A stretch of DNA of 64,000 nucleotides, from NCBI GenBank assembly GCA_963728925.1, contig CAVSMB010000001.1, forward strand, positions 1 through 64,000. Reading direction: 5' to 3'. The notes beneath the pieces were generated by a model. It was given only the letters and a program-made list of their open reading frames with translations. It had not been told where the DNA came from and searched no databases. This stretch comes from JBBPZA01 sp963728925 (GTDB lineage: Bacteria; Actinomycetota; Thermoleophilia; Solirubrobacterales; Solirubrobacteraceae). Shown here one piece after another: positions 42,950-51,506 of this stretch (position 1 is its first letter; each line of letters begins with the position of its first letter). The position numbers and the translations under genes were made by a program.

Positions 42950-45439
42950 GTGCCGCGCCCCGACCAGCAGATGGTGAGCTTCACCATCGACGGCCGTGAC
43001 GTCACCGCGCCCGAGAACGCGATGCTGGTCGACGGCGCCAAGTACGGCGACGTCGAGATCCCCGTCTTCTGCTACGAGCCCAAGCTCGGGCAGCCCGTCG
43101 GCGCGTGCCGCATGTGCCTGGTGGAGATCGAGGGCATCCCCAAGCTCCAGACCGCCTGCTCGACGGCGGTCAAGGACGGGATGGTCGTCAACACCTCGAC
43201 CGACCGTGTTCGCGAGGCTCAGCAGTCGGTCGTCGAGTTCCTGCTCGTCAACCACCCGCTCGACTGCCCGGTGTGCGACAAGGGCGGCGAATGCCCGCTG
43301 CAGGACATCACCTTCGGCTGGGGCCTCGGGACCTCGCGCTTCATCGAGCCCAAGCGCCACTTCAAGAAGCCGCTCGCGCTCTCCCCGCTCGTCGCCATCG
43401 ACCGCGAGCGCTGCATCCTCTGCTACCGCTGCGTGCGCTTCTCGCAGGAGATCTCCGAGGACTACCAGCTCGTGCTGCTCGAGCGCGGCGCCGACTCCTT
43501 CGTCGGCACCTTCGACGGGCACCCCTACGTCGCGCCCTTCAGCGGCAACATCACCGAGCTGTGCCCGGTCGGCGCGCTGACCAACACCGCCTACCGCTTT
43601 CGCGCGCGCCCGTGGGACATCGAGAACGCCGGCTCGGTGTGCACCCTCTGCCCCGCCCAGTGCAACGTCACCTTCACGGTGCGCGACGACCGCGTGATGC
43701 GCGTGCTCGCGCGCGACAACGCCGAGGTCGACGACGGCTGGCTGTGCGACAAGGGCCGCTACGCCTTCCAGTCGATGCACGTCGACGATCGCATCACCGC
43801 GCCGATGGTGCGCGAGGGCGGGGCGCTGCGCGAGACCACGTGGGAGCGCGCCCTGGAAGCCGCAGCGTCCGGGTTGTCGCGGGCCCGCGGTCGCGTCGGC
43901 GCCCTCGCCGGCGGCGGCGCCTCCAACGAGGAGGGCTTCCTGCTCTCGCGGCTGCTGCGCGACGGGCTGGACTCCGCGGATCTCGACTCGCGCGCCGACA
44001 CCGCGCTGCCGCTGGACCTCGACCGGGCGCTGGCCGCCCCCGCCCTGCAGGCCCGGGTCTCCGACCTCGAGTTCGCCGACGCGGTGCTCGTGCTCGACTG
44101 CGAGCCCGTCGACGACGCGCCGATCCTCGACCTGCGCCTGCGCAAGGGCGTGCGCCGCCGGCACACTCCGCTTGCGATCGTCTCGAGCCGCCCGAGCTCG
44201 CTCGACCCCAACGCGGGCGTCTCGCACCGCGTGCCGCCCGGGACCGGCGAGGCGGTGCTCGCCGCACTGGACGCCGCGCTGACCCGGAGTGGTGATCTCG
44301 ATCGCCTCGCCGCCGGCGCCGGTCTCGAGGCCGGCGGCGTCCGCGAGCTCGCGGAGGTGCTTGGGGGTGGCCCCGACGTCGTGATCCTCTACGGCGAGCG
44401 GCTGCTCGCCGGGCCGCGCGGGCCGCACGCCGCCCGCGCGCTGCTCAACGTCGCCGGGCGCCTGGGCCTCGCCTCGGCCGGCGGCGCGGGGCTTCTCGCC
44501 GTGCCCGAAGCGGCCAACGGCCGCGGGCTGCGCGAGGCGGGCGTCCTGCCGACCGCGGGCCCGGGCCTCGCCGCCGCCGCCGCGGAGGGGCGCGGCGCGC
44601 GCGGGATCGCCCAGGGCCTCGCGGACGGCGAGCTGGCCGCCCTCTACCTGCTCGACGTCGACCCGCTGCGAACCCACCCCGACCGCGGCCTGTGGGAGGT
44701 CGCGCTGGAGCGGGCCACCACGGTCGTCGTCCACGCCGAGCAGCTGACCGAGGCCGTCGAGCGCTTCGCCACCGTGGTCTTCCCCGCCGAGGCCTACGCC
44801 GAGAAGGAGGGCACGCTCGTGCACCCCGACGGCCGCGTCCAGCGCCTGCGCCAGGCCATCGGCCGCCCCCAGGACGTGCGCGCCGGCTGGCAGGTGATCG
44901 CCGACGTCGCGCGCGCCGTCGGCCTCGACCTCGGCGTGCTGACGAGCTCGATGGCCAGCCGGCAGCTCTTCGAAGCCGTCCCCTTCTACGCCGGCCTGAC
45001 CCTCGAGGAGCTCGGCGGCCGCGGCGAGCGCTGGCCCGACCGCGAGCAGGCCTCCGCGGCGCCCGGGGCCGAGCCCGGCCCCTTCGAGCTCGAGTCGCCG
45101 CCCGCCGCCGCCGAAGCCAACGGTGCGCTGCGCCTCGGCCGCTACCGGTCGATCTGGGCCGCGCCCGAGGTGGAGGTCTCGCCCGCGCTGAAGTTCCTCG
45201 CCGCCCGCCAACTCATCGAGCTGTCGCCCGCCGACGCCGAGCGCCGCGGGATCGCCAACGGCGACGAGGTCGAGGTCGCTGCCAACGGCCACGTCGTCCG
45301 TGGCGTCGCGGCCCTGCGGGCGCGCGCGCCCGAGTCGACCGTCTTCGTCGCCGAGGGCCTCGCCCAGGACGGCGGCAACCTCCTCGACGAGCCGCTCGCC
45401 GACGTGCGCCTCTACGCCCACCGGGAGACGCCCGCGTGA
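42950..45439 (+). CDS. nuoG: NADH-quinone oxidoreductase subunit G
   Basis: This 829-residue subunit conducts electrons from NuoF. N-terminal ferredoxin domain: CYEPKLGQPVGACRMCLVEI. His-Cys3 cluster: HPLDCPVCDKGGECPLQDIT. 4Fe-4S pair: DRERCILCYRCVRFSQEISE with ELCPVGALTN. A molybdopterin-oxidoreductase-like fold follows, whose own Cys motif (CTLCPAQCNVTFTV...WLCDKGRYAF) would give an extra N7-type cluster. The C-terminal half is a degenerate, Ala/Arg-rich version of the fold without a cofactor site. GTG start at 42950; the stop overlaps nuoH by 4 bp. Confidence 0.95.
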   Translation: MPRPDQQMVSFTIDGRDVTAPENAMLVDGAKYGDVEIPVFCYEPKLGQPVGACRMCLVEIEGIPKLQTACSTAVKDGMVVNTSTDRVREAQQSVVEFLLVNHPLDCPVCDKGGECPLQDITFGWGLGTSRFIEPKRHFKKPLALSPLVAIDRERCILCYRCVRFSQEISEDYQLVLLERGADSFVGTFDGHPYVAPFSGNITELCPVGALTNTAYRFRARPWDIENAGSVCTLCPAQCNVTFTVRDDRVMRVLARDNAEVDDGWLCDKGRYAFQSMHVDDRITAPMVREGGALRETTWERALEAAASGLSRARGRVGALAGGGASNEEGFLLSRLLRDGLDSADLDSRADTALPLDLDRALAAPALQARVSDLEFADAVLVLDCEPVDDAPILDLRLRKGVRRRHTPLAIVSSRPSSLDPNAGVSHRVPPGTGEAVLAALDAALTRSGDLDRLAAGAGLEAGGVRELAEVLGGGPDVVILYGERLLAGPRGPHAARALLNVAGRLGLASAGGAGLLAVPEAANGRGLREAGVLPTAGPGLAAAAAEGRGARGIAQGLADGELAALYLLDVDPLRTHPDRGLWEVALERATTVVVHAEQLTEAVERFATVVFPAEAYAEKEGTLVHPDGRVQRLRQAIGRPQDVRAGWQVIADVARAVGLDLGVLTSSMASRQLFEAVPFYAGLTLEELGGRGERWPDREQASAAPGAEPGPFELESPPAAAEANGALRLGRYRSIWAAPEVEVSPALKFLAARQLIELSPADAERRGIANGDEVEVAANGHVVRGVAALRARAPESTVFVAEGLAQDGGNLLDEPLADVRLYAHRETPA

Positions 45440-46467
45440 CCGTGAACCTCGCGACCGCCGGCCAGTACGAGCAGTGGTGGATCCAGATCATCAAGGCCGT
45501 CATCATCTTCGCCGTCGGGGTGCAGCTCGTCCCGATCGTGCTCGTCGCCGAGCGCAAGCTCCTGGGGCGCTTCCAGTCGCGCTACGGCCCCAACCGCGTT
45601 GGCCTCTTCGGCGCGCTCCAGCCGATCGCCGACATCGGCAAGCTGCTCTTCAAAGAGCAGTTCCGCACCCGCACCTCGGTCGGCTTCATCTTCGCGCTCG
45701 CCCCGGTGATCTCGATCGTCGCGGCAGCGGCCACGCTCGCGATCATCCCGTTCGGCCCCGTCGTCAACATCTTCGGCACCGACGTGGGGCTCTACGGGAT
45801 CGACGTCTCGGTCGGGATCCTCTACGCCTTCGCCTTCAGCGCGATCGCCTTCTACGGGCTGATGCTCGGCGGCTGGGCGTCGGGCTCCAAGTACTCCTTC
45901 CTAGGCGCGATGCGCTCCGCCGCGCAGCTCATCTCCTACGAGGTGGCGCTCGCGCTGAGCCTCATCGGCGTGGTCTTCACCGCGGGAACCCTCTCGCTCC
46001 CCGCCATCGTCCAGGCGCAGGGCGGCATGTGGTACTTCATCCCGCAGTTCGTCGGCTTCGTGGTGTTCATGGTCGCCGCCTTCGCCGAGACCAACCGCGC
46101 GCCCTTCGACCTCCCGGAGGCCGACGCCGAGCTCGTCGGCGGCTACAACACCGAGTACGGCGGCGGGCGCTTCGCCTCCTACTACTTCTCCGAATACCTG
46201 AACATGGTGGTGATCTCGGGGATCGCCGTGACGATGTTCCTCGGCGGCTGGCTGCTGCCCTTCGGCATCCACCCGCCGGCGTGGGTCTACCCCATCGTCG
46301 TCATCGCGAAGATCGGGGTCGTCGTCTTCTTCTTCATCTGGATCCGCGCGACGCTCCCGCGCCTGCGCTACGACCAGCTCATGAGCCTGGGCTGGAAGGT
46401 CCTGCTTCCCCTGGCCACGCTCAACGCCCTCGTGACGGCGATCGTCGTCGTCGTGGCCTACGACTAG
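45436..46467 (+). CDS. nuoH: NADH-quinone oxidoreductase subunit H
   Basis: A 343-residue membrane subunit with about eight helices at the junction of the peripheral and membrane arms. Conserved: VAERKLLGRFQSRYGPNRVG, GLFGALQPIADIGKLLFKEQ and AFAETNRAPFDLPEADAELV followed by GGYNTEYGG, the acidic loop facing the quinone channel. RYDQLMSLGWKVLLPLA is near the end. GTG start at 45436. Confidence 0.96.
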   Translation: MTVNLATAGQYEQWWIQIIKAVIIFAVGVQLVPIVLVAERKLLGRFQSRYGPNRVGLFGALQPIADIGKLLFKEQFRTRTSVGFIFALAPVISIVAAAATLAIIPFGPVVNIFGTDVGLYGIDVSVGILYAFAFSAIAFYGLMLGGWASGSKYSFLGAMRSAAQLISYEVALALSLIGVVFTAGTLSLPAIVQAQGGMWYFIPQFVGFVVFMVAAFAETNRAPFDLPEADAELVGGYNTEYGGGRFASYYFSEYLNMVVISGIAVTMFLGGWLLPFGIHPPAWVYPIVVIAKIGVVVFFFIWIRATLPRLRYDQLMSLGWKVLLPLATLNALVTAIVVVVAYD

Positions 46468-46475
46468 GAGACCCC

Positions 46476-47009
46476 ATGGCCTGGAACCCCGGCGACGACG
46501 TCATCTCGGTGCAGCGGGGCCCGAGCCCCGGCGGCGCCGGCGGGCTGTACCGCGCCTTCGGTGAGACGCTGCGCGGCCTGAAGACGACCTTCAGGCAGGC
46601 GCTCATCAAGCCGGTGACCGTGCAGTACCCCGAGGAGAAGCAGCCCGTCTACCCCCGCTTCCGCGGTCGCCACCGGCTGCACCGCTTCGAGGACACGGGC
46701 CTGGAGAAGTGCGTCGGGTGCTCGCTGTGCGCGGCGGCGTGTCCGTCGGACTGCATCCGTGTGGTGGCCGCCGAGAACGAGCCCGACCATCCCGTGTCCG
46801 CGGGCGAGCGCTACGCGGCGGTCTATGAGATCAACCTCGCGCGCTGCATCTTCTGCGGCTACTGCGAGATCGCCTGCCCGTTCGACGCGATCACGATGGG
46901 CCACGACTACGAGATGTCCGACTACCACCGGTCGGACCTGATCTTCACGAAGGAGATGCTGCTCGCCGAGCCGCTCGAGCGCACGCCGCTGAAGCGTGCG
47001 GGCGAATAA
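46476..47009 (+). CDS. nuoI: NADH-quinone oxidoreductase subunit I
   Basis: This 177-residue subunit has two 4Fe-4S clusters (N6a and N6b): CVGCSLCAAACPSDCI and CIFCGYCEIACPFDAITMGH. An amphipathic N-terminal helix region (LKTTFRQALIKPVTVQYPEE) docks on the membrane arm. ATG 46476 is preceded by TAGGAGACCCC, which overlaps the nuoH stop. Confidence 0.96.
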   Translation: MAWNPGDDVISVQRGPSPGGAGGLYRAFGETLRGLKTTFRQALIKPVTVQYPEEKQPVYPRFRGRHRLHRFEDTGLEKCVGCSLCAAACPSDCIRVVAAENEPDHPVSAGERYAAVYEINLARCIFCGYCEIACPFDAITMGHDYEMSDYHRSDLIFTKEMLLAEPLERTPLKRAGE

Positions 47010-47021
47010 TCTGCGCTCGCG

Positions 47022-47687
47022 ATGGCGGAGCTGCTGTTCTTCATCGCAGGGATCGGCGCGATTGCCGGAGCGATCGGCGTCGTGGTCCTGCGCAACCCGT
47101 TCTACAGCGTCCTCGCGCTCGTCTTCCACCTGCTCTCGCTCGCCGCGCTGTTCCTGCTGCTGCGGGCCGAGTTCGTCGCCGCCGCGCAGGTCGTCGTCTA
47201 CGCGGGCGCGGTCATGGTCCTCTACGTGTTCGTGGTGTCCTACGTCGGCGGCGCCGACGAACCGCTGTCGATCACCGGCGGGCCCGGGCTGCGCGCCGCC
47301 GCCCCGATCTTCGCCGGTGCCCTGTTCATCGAGCTGTGCATCGCCACGCTCGGCTCGGGGCTGAAGGCGATCAACTCCGAGGGCGCGCCCTACCAGGCGG
47401 GCTTCGGCACCCCCGAGGAGATCGGGCGCTTGCTGCTCACCGACTTCCTGCTGCCCTTCGAGGTCGCCTCCTACCTGCTGCTCGTGGCGGCCGTCGGCGG
47501 CGTCGTCCTGGCCCGGCGCCGGCGCGGGCTGGAGGGCATGCCCGAGGTCCCGGCCGCCGAGGTCACCGCCGGCGAGGTCGCAGCGCGGCCGGAGACGGGC
47601 ACGCTCGCCGAGGTCGCCGGCGGCCCGCCGACGGTCGGGCGACAGGGGCGCGAGGAGCCGCCGCCGGCCGGGGTCGGGGGCTGGTAG
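47022..47687 (+). CDS. nuoJ: NADH-quinone oxidoreductase subunit J
   Basis: This 221-residue membrane subunit has five helices, starting LLFFIAGIGAIAGAIGVVVL. VVYAGAVMVLYVFVVSYVGG is the conserved third helix, whose pi-bulge is linked to quinone coupling. LTDFLLPFEVASYLLLVAAV is near the end, then a ~50-residue variable hydrophilic tail. Confidence 0.93.
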   Translation: MAELLFFIAGIGAIAGAIGVVVLRNPFYSVLALVFHLLSLAALFLLLRAEFVAAAQVVVYAGAVMVLYVFVVSYVGGADEPLSITGGPGLRAAAPIFAGALFIELCIATLGSGLKAINSEGAPYQAGFGTPEEIGRLLLTDFLLPFEVASYLLLVAAVGGVVLARRRRGLEGMPEVPAAEVTAGEVAARPETGTLAEVAGGPPTVGRQGREEPPPAGVGGW

Positions 47688-47689
47688 GC

Positions 47690-47989
47690 GTGAACATCGG
47701 CTGGTACCTCGCCGTCTCCGCGCTGATCTTCTGCATCGGCGCCGCCGGCGTGCTCGTGCGCCGCAACCCGCTCGTGATCCTGCTCTGCCTCGAGCTGATG
47801 CTCAACGCCGGCAACCTCGCGCTGATCGCCTTCGCGCGCATGCACGGCAACGGCGACGGCCAGATCTTCGCGATCATCGTCATGGTCGTCGCCGCCTGCG
47901 AGGTCACCATCGGGCTCGGGCTGATCGTCGCCATGTACCGCCGCCGGCTGCCCATCGACGTCGACGAGCTGCGGGAGCTGCAGGGCTGA
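47690..47989 (+). CDS. nuoK: NADH-quinone oxidoreductase subunit K
   Basis: A 99-residue, three-helix subunit: WYLAVSALIFCIGAAGVLVR, PLVILLCLELMLNAGNLALI (conserved Glu of the proton path) and QIFAIIVMVVAACEVTIGLG (second Glu). GTG start at 47690; the stop overlaps the nuoL ATG by one base. Confidence 0.95.
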   Translation: MNIGWYLAVSALIFCIGAAGVLVRRNPLVILLCLELMLNAGNLALIAFARMHGNGDGQIFAIIVMVVAACEVTIGLGLIVAMYRRRLPIDVDELRELQG

Positions 47990-49998
47990 TGAAGACGATG
48001 GAGACCGCCGCCTGGCTCGTCCTGCTCTTCCCGCTCACCGGCTGCGTCCTCATCTCGCTGCTCTTCAACCGCCTGCCCGGCAAGGCGGCGGGCTGGCTGG
48101 GAACGCTCGCGATCGCCGCCGCCTTCGTGAGCTCGGTGGTCGTCCTGGTCAAGCTCCAGGACCTGCCCGCCGACTCGCGCCAGCAGGTCTTCGTGGCGTG
48201 GGACTACGCGAAGACGGTCGGGGTCGACGCCCAGCTCTCGATCCTCATCGACCCGCTCGCGGTCTACATGATGCTCGTCGTCAGCGGGGTCTCGACGCTG
48301 ATCCACCTCTACTCGGTGGCCTACATGGGGTCGGACCGCGGCTACTCGCGCTTCTTCGCCTACCTGAACTTCTTCGTCTTCTCGATGCTCGTGCTGGTCA
48401 TGGCCGGGAACTTCGTGATCCTCATCGTCGGCTGGGCGTTCGTGGGCGCGGCGTCCTACCTACTGATCTCCTTCTGGTACCGGCGCAGCACCGCCACCCG
48501 CGCGGGCATCAAGGCGTTCGTGATCAACGTCGTGGGCGACGTCGGCCTCGTGCTCGGCACCTTCTTCATCTTCCGCCGCACGGGCACGCTGGACTTCCTG
48601 GGCGCCTTCCAGGAGGCCCCCGACGTGTTCGCGCGCAACGACGCCGACCTCGTGGCCGGATGCATCATGCTGCTGGTCGGGGCCTTCGCGAAGTCCGCCC
48701 AGGTGCCGTTGCACACGTGGCTGCCCGACGCCATGGAGGGCCCCACCCCGGTCTCGGCGCTGATTCACGCGGCGACGATGGTCACCGCGGGCGTCTACCT
48801 CATCGCGCGCATGCACCCGCTCTTCGAGTTGGCCCCCGCCGCCGCCGACGTGGGCGCGGTCGTGGGCTGCCTGACGCTGCTCATCGCCGCGACGATCGGC
48901 CTCGCGGTCACCGACCTCAAACGGGTCATCGCCTACTCGACGATGTCGCAGATCGGCTACATGATCATGGCCGTGTCGGCCGGCGCCTACGCCGCCGGGA
49001 TGTTCCACCTCCTGACCCACGCCTTCTTCAAGGCGCTGCTCTTCATGGGCGCCGGCTCGATCATCGCCGCGATGGCCAACGAGCAGTCGCTGGACAAGAT
49101 GGGGGGCTTTCGCAAGGCGCTGCCCTTCACCTACCTGTGCTTCGTCGTCGGCGGCCTCGCGCTCTCGGGCGTGCCGCCTTTCTCGGGCTACTTCTCCAAG
49201 GACGAGATCCTCGCCGACATGGGGGCGTTCGGCGGCTGGCACTGGGCCCTCTACGTCGCGGGGTACGTCGGCGCGTTCCTCACCGCCGTCTACACGTTCC
49301 GGATGATCTTTCGCGCCTTCTGGGGGGATCCCGTCCCCGAGGCGCGCGAGCTCGAGGAGGGCCACATCCATCACGCCGAGCCCTTCAACCCGGCCTCCGG
49401 CGAGGCCGAGGACTCCGACGTCGGCTTCCCGGGGCCCGAGCACCACATCGCCGAGCGCGCGTTCCCGATGAAGGCGGCGATGACCGTGCTCGCGATCGGG
49501 GCGACCGGGCTCGGACTCCTGCAGATCCCCAACGTCGACGAGGTCATCACGAACTTCCTGGCGCCGAGCTTCGAGGGCTCGACGAGCTTCGAGGTGCACC
49601 CCTCCGACGGGCTGACCTATTTCGGGCTCGCGCTCGGCGCGGTCATCGGCGTGGCTGGCATCGCCACCGCGTACGTGATCTGGGTCGCGCGACCGGGAAC
49701 CTCGACTCGCATCCGCGAGCGCGCCCGCGCCCTCTACGAGCTGTTCGTCAACAAGTGGTTCTTCGACGAGGCCATCGACCGCGTCTTCGTGCGTCCCGCG
49801 GCGTGGACGGGCCGCTTCGCCCAGCAGACCTTCGAGCGCGTGGTCGTCGACGGGGTCTTCGTCGGCGGGACGACGGCGGTGGTGCGGGCGGGCTCCTCGG
49901 CCGTGCGCGCGGTCCAGGACGGCTACCTGCGCGTGTACGCGGCCCTGCTGCTCGTCGGCCTCGCCGGCGTCGCCCTCTACTTCCTGATCGTCAGCTGA
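47989..49998 (+). CDS. nuoL: NADH-quinone oxidoreductase subunit L
   Basis: This 669-residue antiporter-like proton pump is the distal subunit. The core reads NFVILIVGWAFVGAASYLLI, SAQVPLHTWLPDAMEGPTPV, SALIHAATMVTAGVYLIARM and LTHAFFKALLFMGAGSIIAA. The C-terminal lateral helix is preceded by a soluble loop with EEGHIHHAEPFNPASGEAED, longer and more acidic than usual. A last transmembrane helix ends YAALLLVGLAGVALYFLIVS. Confidence 0.96.
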   Translation: MKTMETAAWLVLLFPLTGCVLISLLFNRLPGKAAGWLGTLAIAAAFVSSVVVLVKLQDLPADSRQQVFVAWDYAKTVGVDAQLSILIDPLAVYMMLVVSGVSTLIHLYSVAYMGSDRGYSRFFAYLNFFVFSMLVLVMAGNFVILIVGWAFVGAASYLLISFWYRRSTATRAGIKAFVINVVGDVGLVLGTFFIFRRTGTLDFLGAFQEAPDVFARNDADLVAGCIMLLVGAFAKSAQVPLHTWLPDAMEGPTPVSALIHAATMVTAGVYLIARMHPLFELAPAAADVGAVVGCLTLLIAATIGLAVTDLKRVIAYSTMSQIGYMIMAVSAGAYAAGMFHLLTHAFFKALLFMGAGSIIAAMANEQSLDKMGGFRKALPFTYLCFVVGGLALSGVPPFSGYFSKDEILADMGAFGGWHWALYVAGYVGAFLTAVYTFRMIFRAFWGDPVPEARELEEGHIHHAEPFNPASGEAEDSDVGFPGPEHHIAERAFPMKAAMTVLAIGATGLGLLQIPNVDEVITNFLAPSFEGSTSFEVHPSDGLTYFGLALGAVIGVAGIATAYVIWVARPGTSTRIRERARALYELFVNKWFFDEAIDRVFVRPAAWTGRFAQQTFERVVVDGVFVGGTTAVVRAGSSAVRAVQDGYLRVYAALLLVGLAGVALYFLIVS

Positions 49999-51506
49999 TG
50001 CCGCTCTCGATCCTCATCTGGCTCCCCCTCGCCGCCGGGCTGGTCGCGGCGCTGTTCCCGGGGCGGATCGCCCCTCGCATCTCGCTGCTCGGCACACTGG
50101 GCGCGCTGGGGATCGCCGTCGGGCTTCTCGCCGACTTCCCCTCGACCGGCTCGGCGACGCTGACCCACGTCACCGACGCAGACTGGATCCCGCAGCTGGG
50201 CATCCACTACAAGCTCGGCCTGGATGGGCTGAACCTCTTCCTCATCGTCCTCACCACGCTGCTGTGGGCGAGCGTCACGCTGTGGGCGAACTTCCGCGCG
50301 TGGGAGCGCCCGCGGCTGTTCTTCTTCCAGCTCGCTCTGGCCGAGAGCGCCGTGCTCGGGGCCTTCTGCGCCCAGGACCTCGCGCTCTTCGTCGGCTTCT
50401 TCGACCTGATGCTGATCCCGTTCTACTTCCTCACCGGCGCCTGGGGCGGGCCGAACCGCGTGCGGGCGACGACGAAGCTCGTGATCTACACGCTCGTCGG
50501 CTCGCTGCTCATGCTGGCCGCGGCGATCGCCACGGCCGTGCTGGCGACACCGCCCGACGGCAACACCACCTTCGTGCTCTCCGAGCTTCGCCGGCTGCCG
50601 CTCCCCGTGGGCAGCCAGGAGTGGATCTTCCTGTGCTTCGCCGCGGCCTTCCTGGTCAAGATGCCGGCCTTCCCCGTGCACGGGTGGGCGCCCGACGCCT
50701 ACCGGACGATGCCGCTCCCGGTCCTCGCGCTGTTCTCGGCGGTGCTGTCGAAGGTCGCCGCCTACGGCTTCCTGCGAATCGTGCTGCCGCTCTACCCCGA
50801 CGCGAGCGCGCACTTCCAGACGCTGATCCTGCTCATCGCGCTGGCCTCGATCCTCTACGGCTCGGCGATGGCCTTCACGCAGACCAACGCGAGGCTGATC
50901 CTCGCCTTCTCCTCGATCGCCCAACTCGGCTTCATCACGCTCGGGATCTTCTCGCTGCGGCCCGAGGGCGCCCAGGGCGCGCTCTTCCAGATGGTCAACC
51001 ACGGGCTCGTCGTCGCGCCGCTGTTCTTCATCGTCGCGCTCCTCGCGGCCCGGGCCGGGGGCTCGGAGGACATCCGCGACATGGGCGGCATCGCCTTCCG
51101 GGCGCCCGTTCTCGCCGCGCTCTTCCTGATCGTCGCGCTCGCGACCCTCGCGATGCCGGGCTCGGCGAACTTCATGGGCGAGTTCCTCATCCTGCTCGGC
51201 GTCTTCAAGGCGAAGATCGCCATCTGCATCGTCGCCTTCACCGGAGTGGTGCTGGCGTCCGTCTACATGCTGCGCGCCTACATCCGCATGATGCACAACC
51301 GCGTGGGCGAGAAGGTCACCTCGCGCGAGATGAGCTGGCGCGACGGGATCGTGCTCGCCCCGCTGGTGCTCGTGATCCTCGGCCTCTCGCTCTACCCGCA
51401 ACTCGCCCTGCGCCGCTCGGAGACCTCGGTGGTCTCGTCGGTCGCGCCCGCGAGGGAAATAGCTGCGCACGCGGCGCCCCGGGAGCTCGGACAGGTGCGG
51501 CCGTGA
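49998..51506 (+). CDS. nuoM: NADH-quinone oxidoreductase subunit M
   Basis: This 502-residue antiporter-like proton pump has 14 predicted helices. Signature segments: FFQLALAESAVLGAFCAQDL (conserved Glu), LVKMPAFPVHGWAPDAYRTM, VLSKVAAYGFLRIVLPLYPD and MVNHGLVVAPLFFIVALLAA. Length is standard. The start overlaps the nuoL stop by one base and the end overlaps nuoN by 4 bp. Confidence 0.96.
   Translation: MPLSILIWLPLAAGLVAALFPGRIAPRISLLGTLGALGIAVGLLADFPSTGSATLTHVTDADWIPQLGIHYKLGLDGLNLFLIVLTTLLWASVTLWANFRAWERPRLFFFQLALAESAVLGAFCAQDLALFVGFFDLMLIPFYFLTGAWGGPNRVRATTKLVIYTLVGSLLMLAAAIATAVLATPPDGNTTFVLSELRRLPLPVGSQEWIFLCFAAAFLVKMPAFPVHGWAPDAYRTMPLPVLALFSAVLSKVAAYGFLRIVLPLYPDASAHFQTLILLIALASILYGSAMAFTQTNARLILAFSSIAQLGFITLGIFSLRPEGAQGALFQMVNHGLVVAPLFFIVALLAARAGGSEDIRDMGGIAFRAPVLAALFLIVALATLAMPGSANFMGEFLILLGVFKAKIAICIVAFTGVVLASVYMLRAYIRMMHNRVGEKVTSREMSWRDGIVLAPLVLVILGLSLYPQLALRRSETSVVSSVAPAREIAAHAAPRELGQVRP

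Noticed and set aside
42737..45421. Very long antisense open frames across the nuo operon, thyX-like and PHA genes
   Set aside because: GC-rich coding DNA gives long stop-free antisense frames. Their composition is Arg/Ala/Gly noise with no domains, while the sense frames encode recognised proteins.
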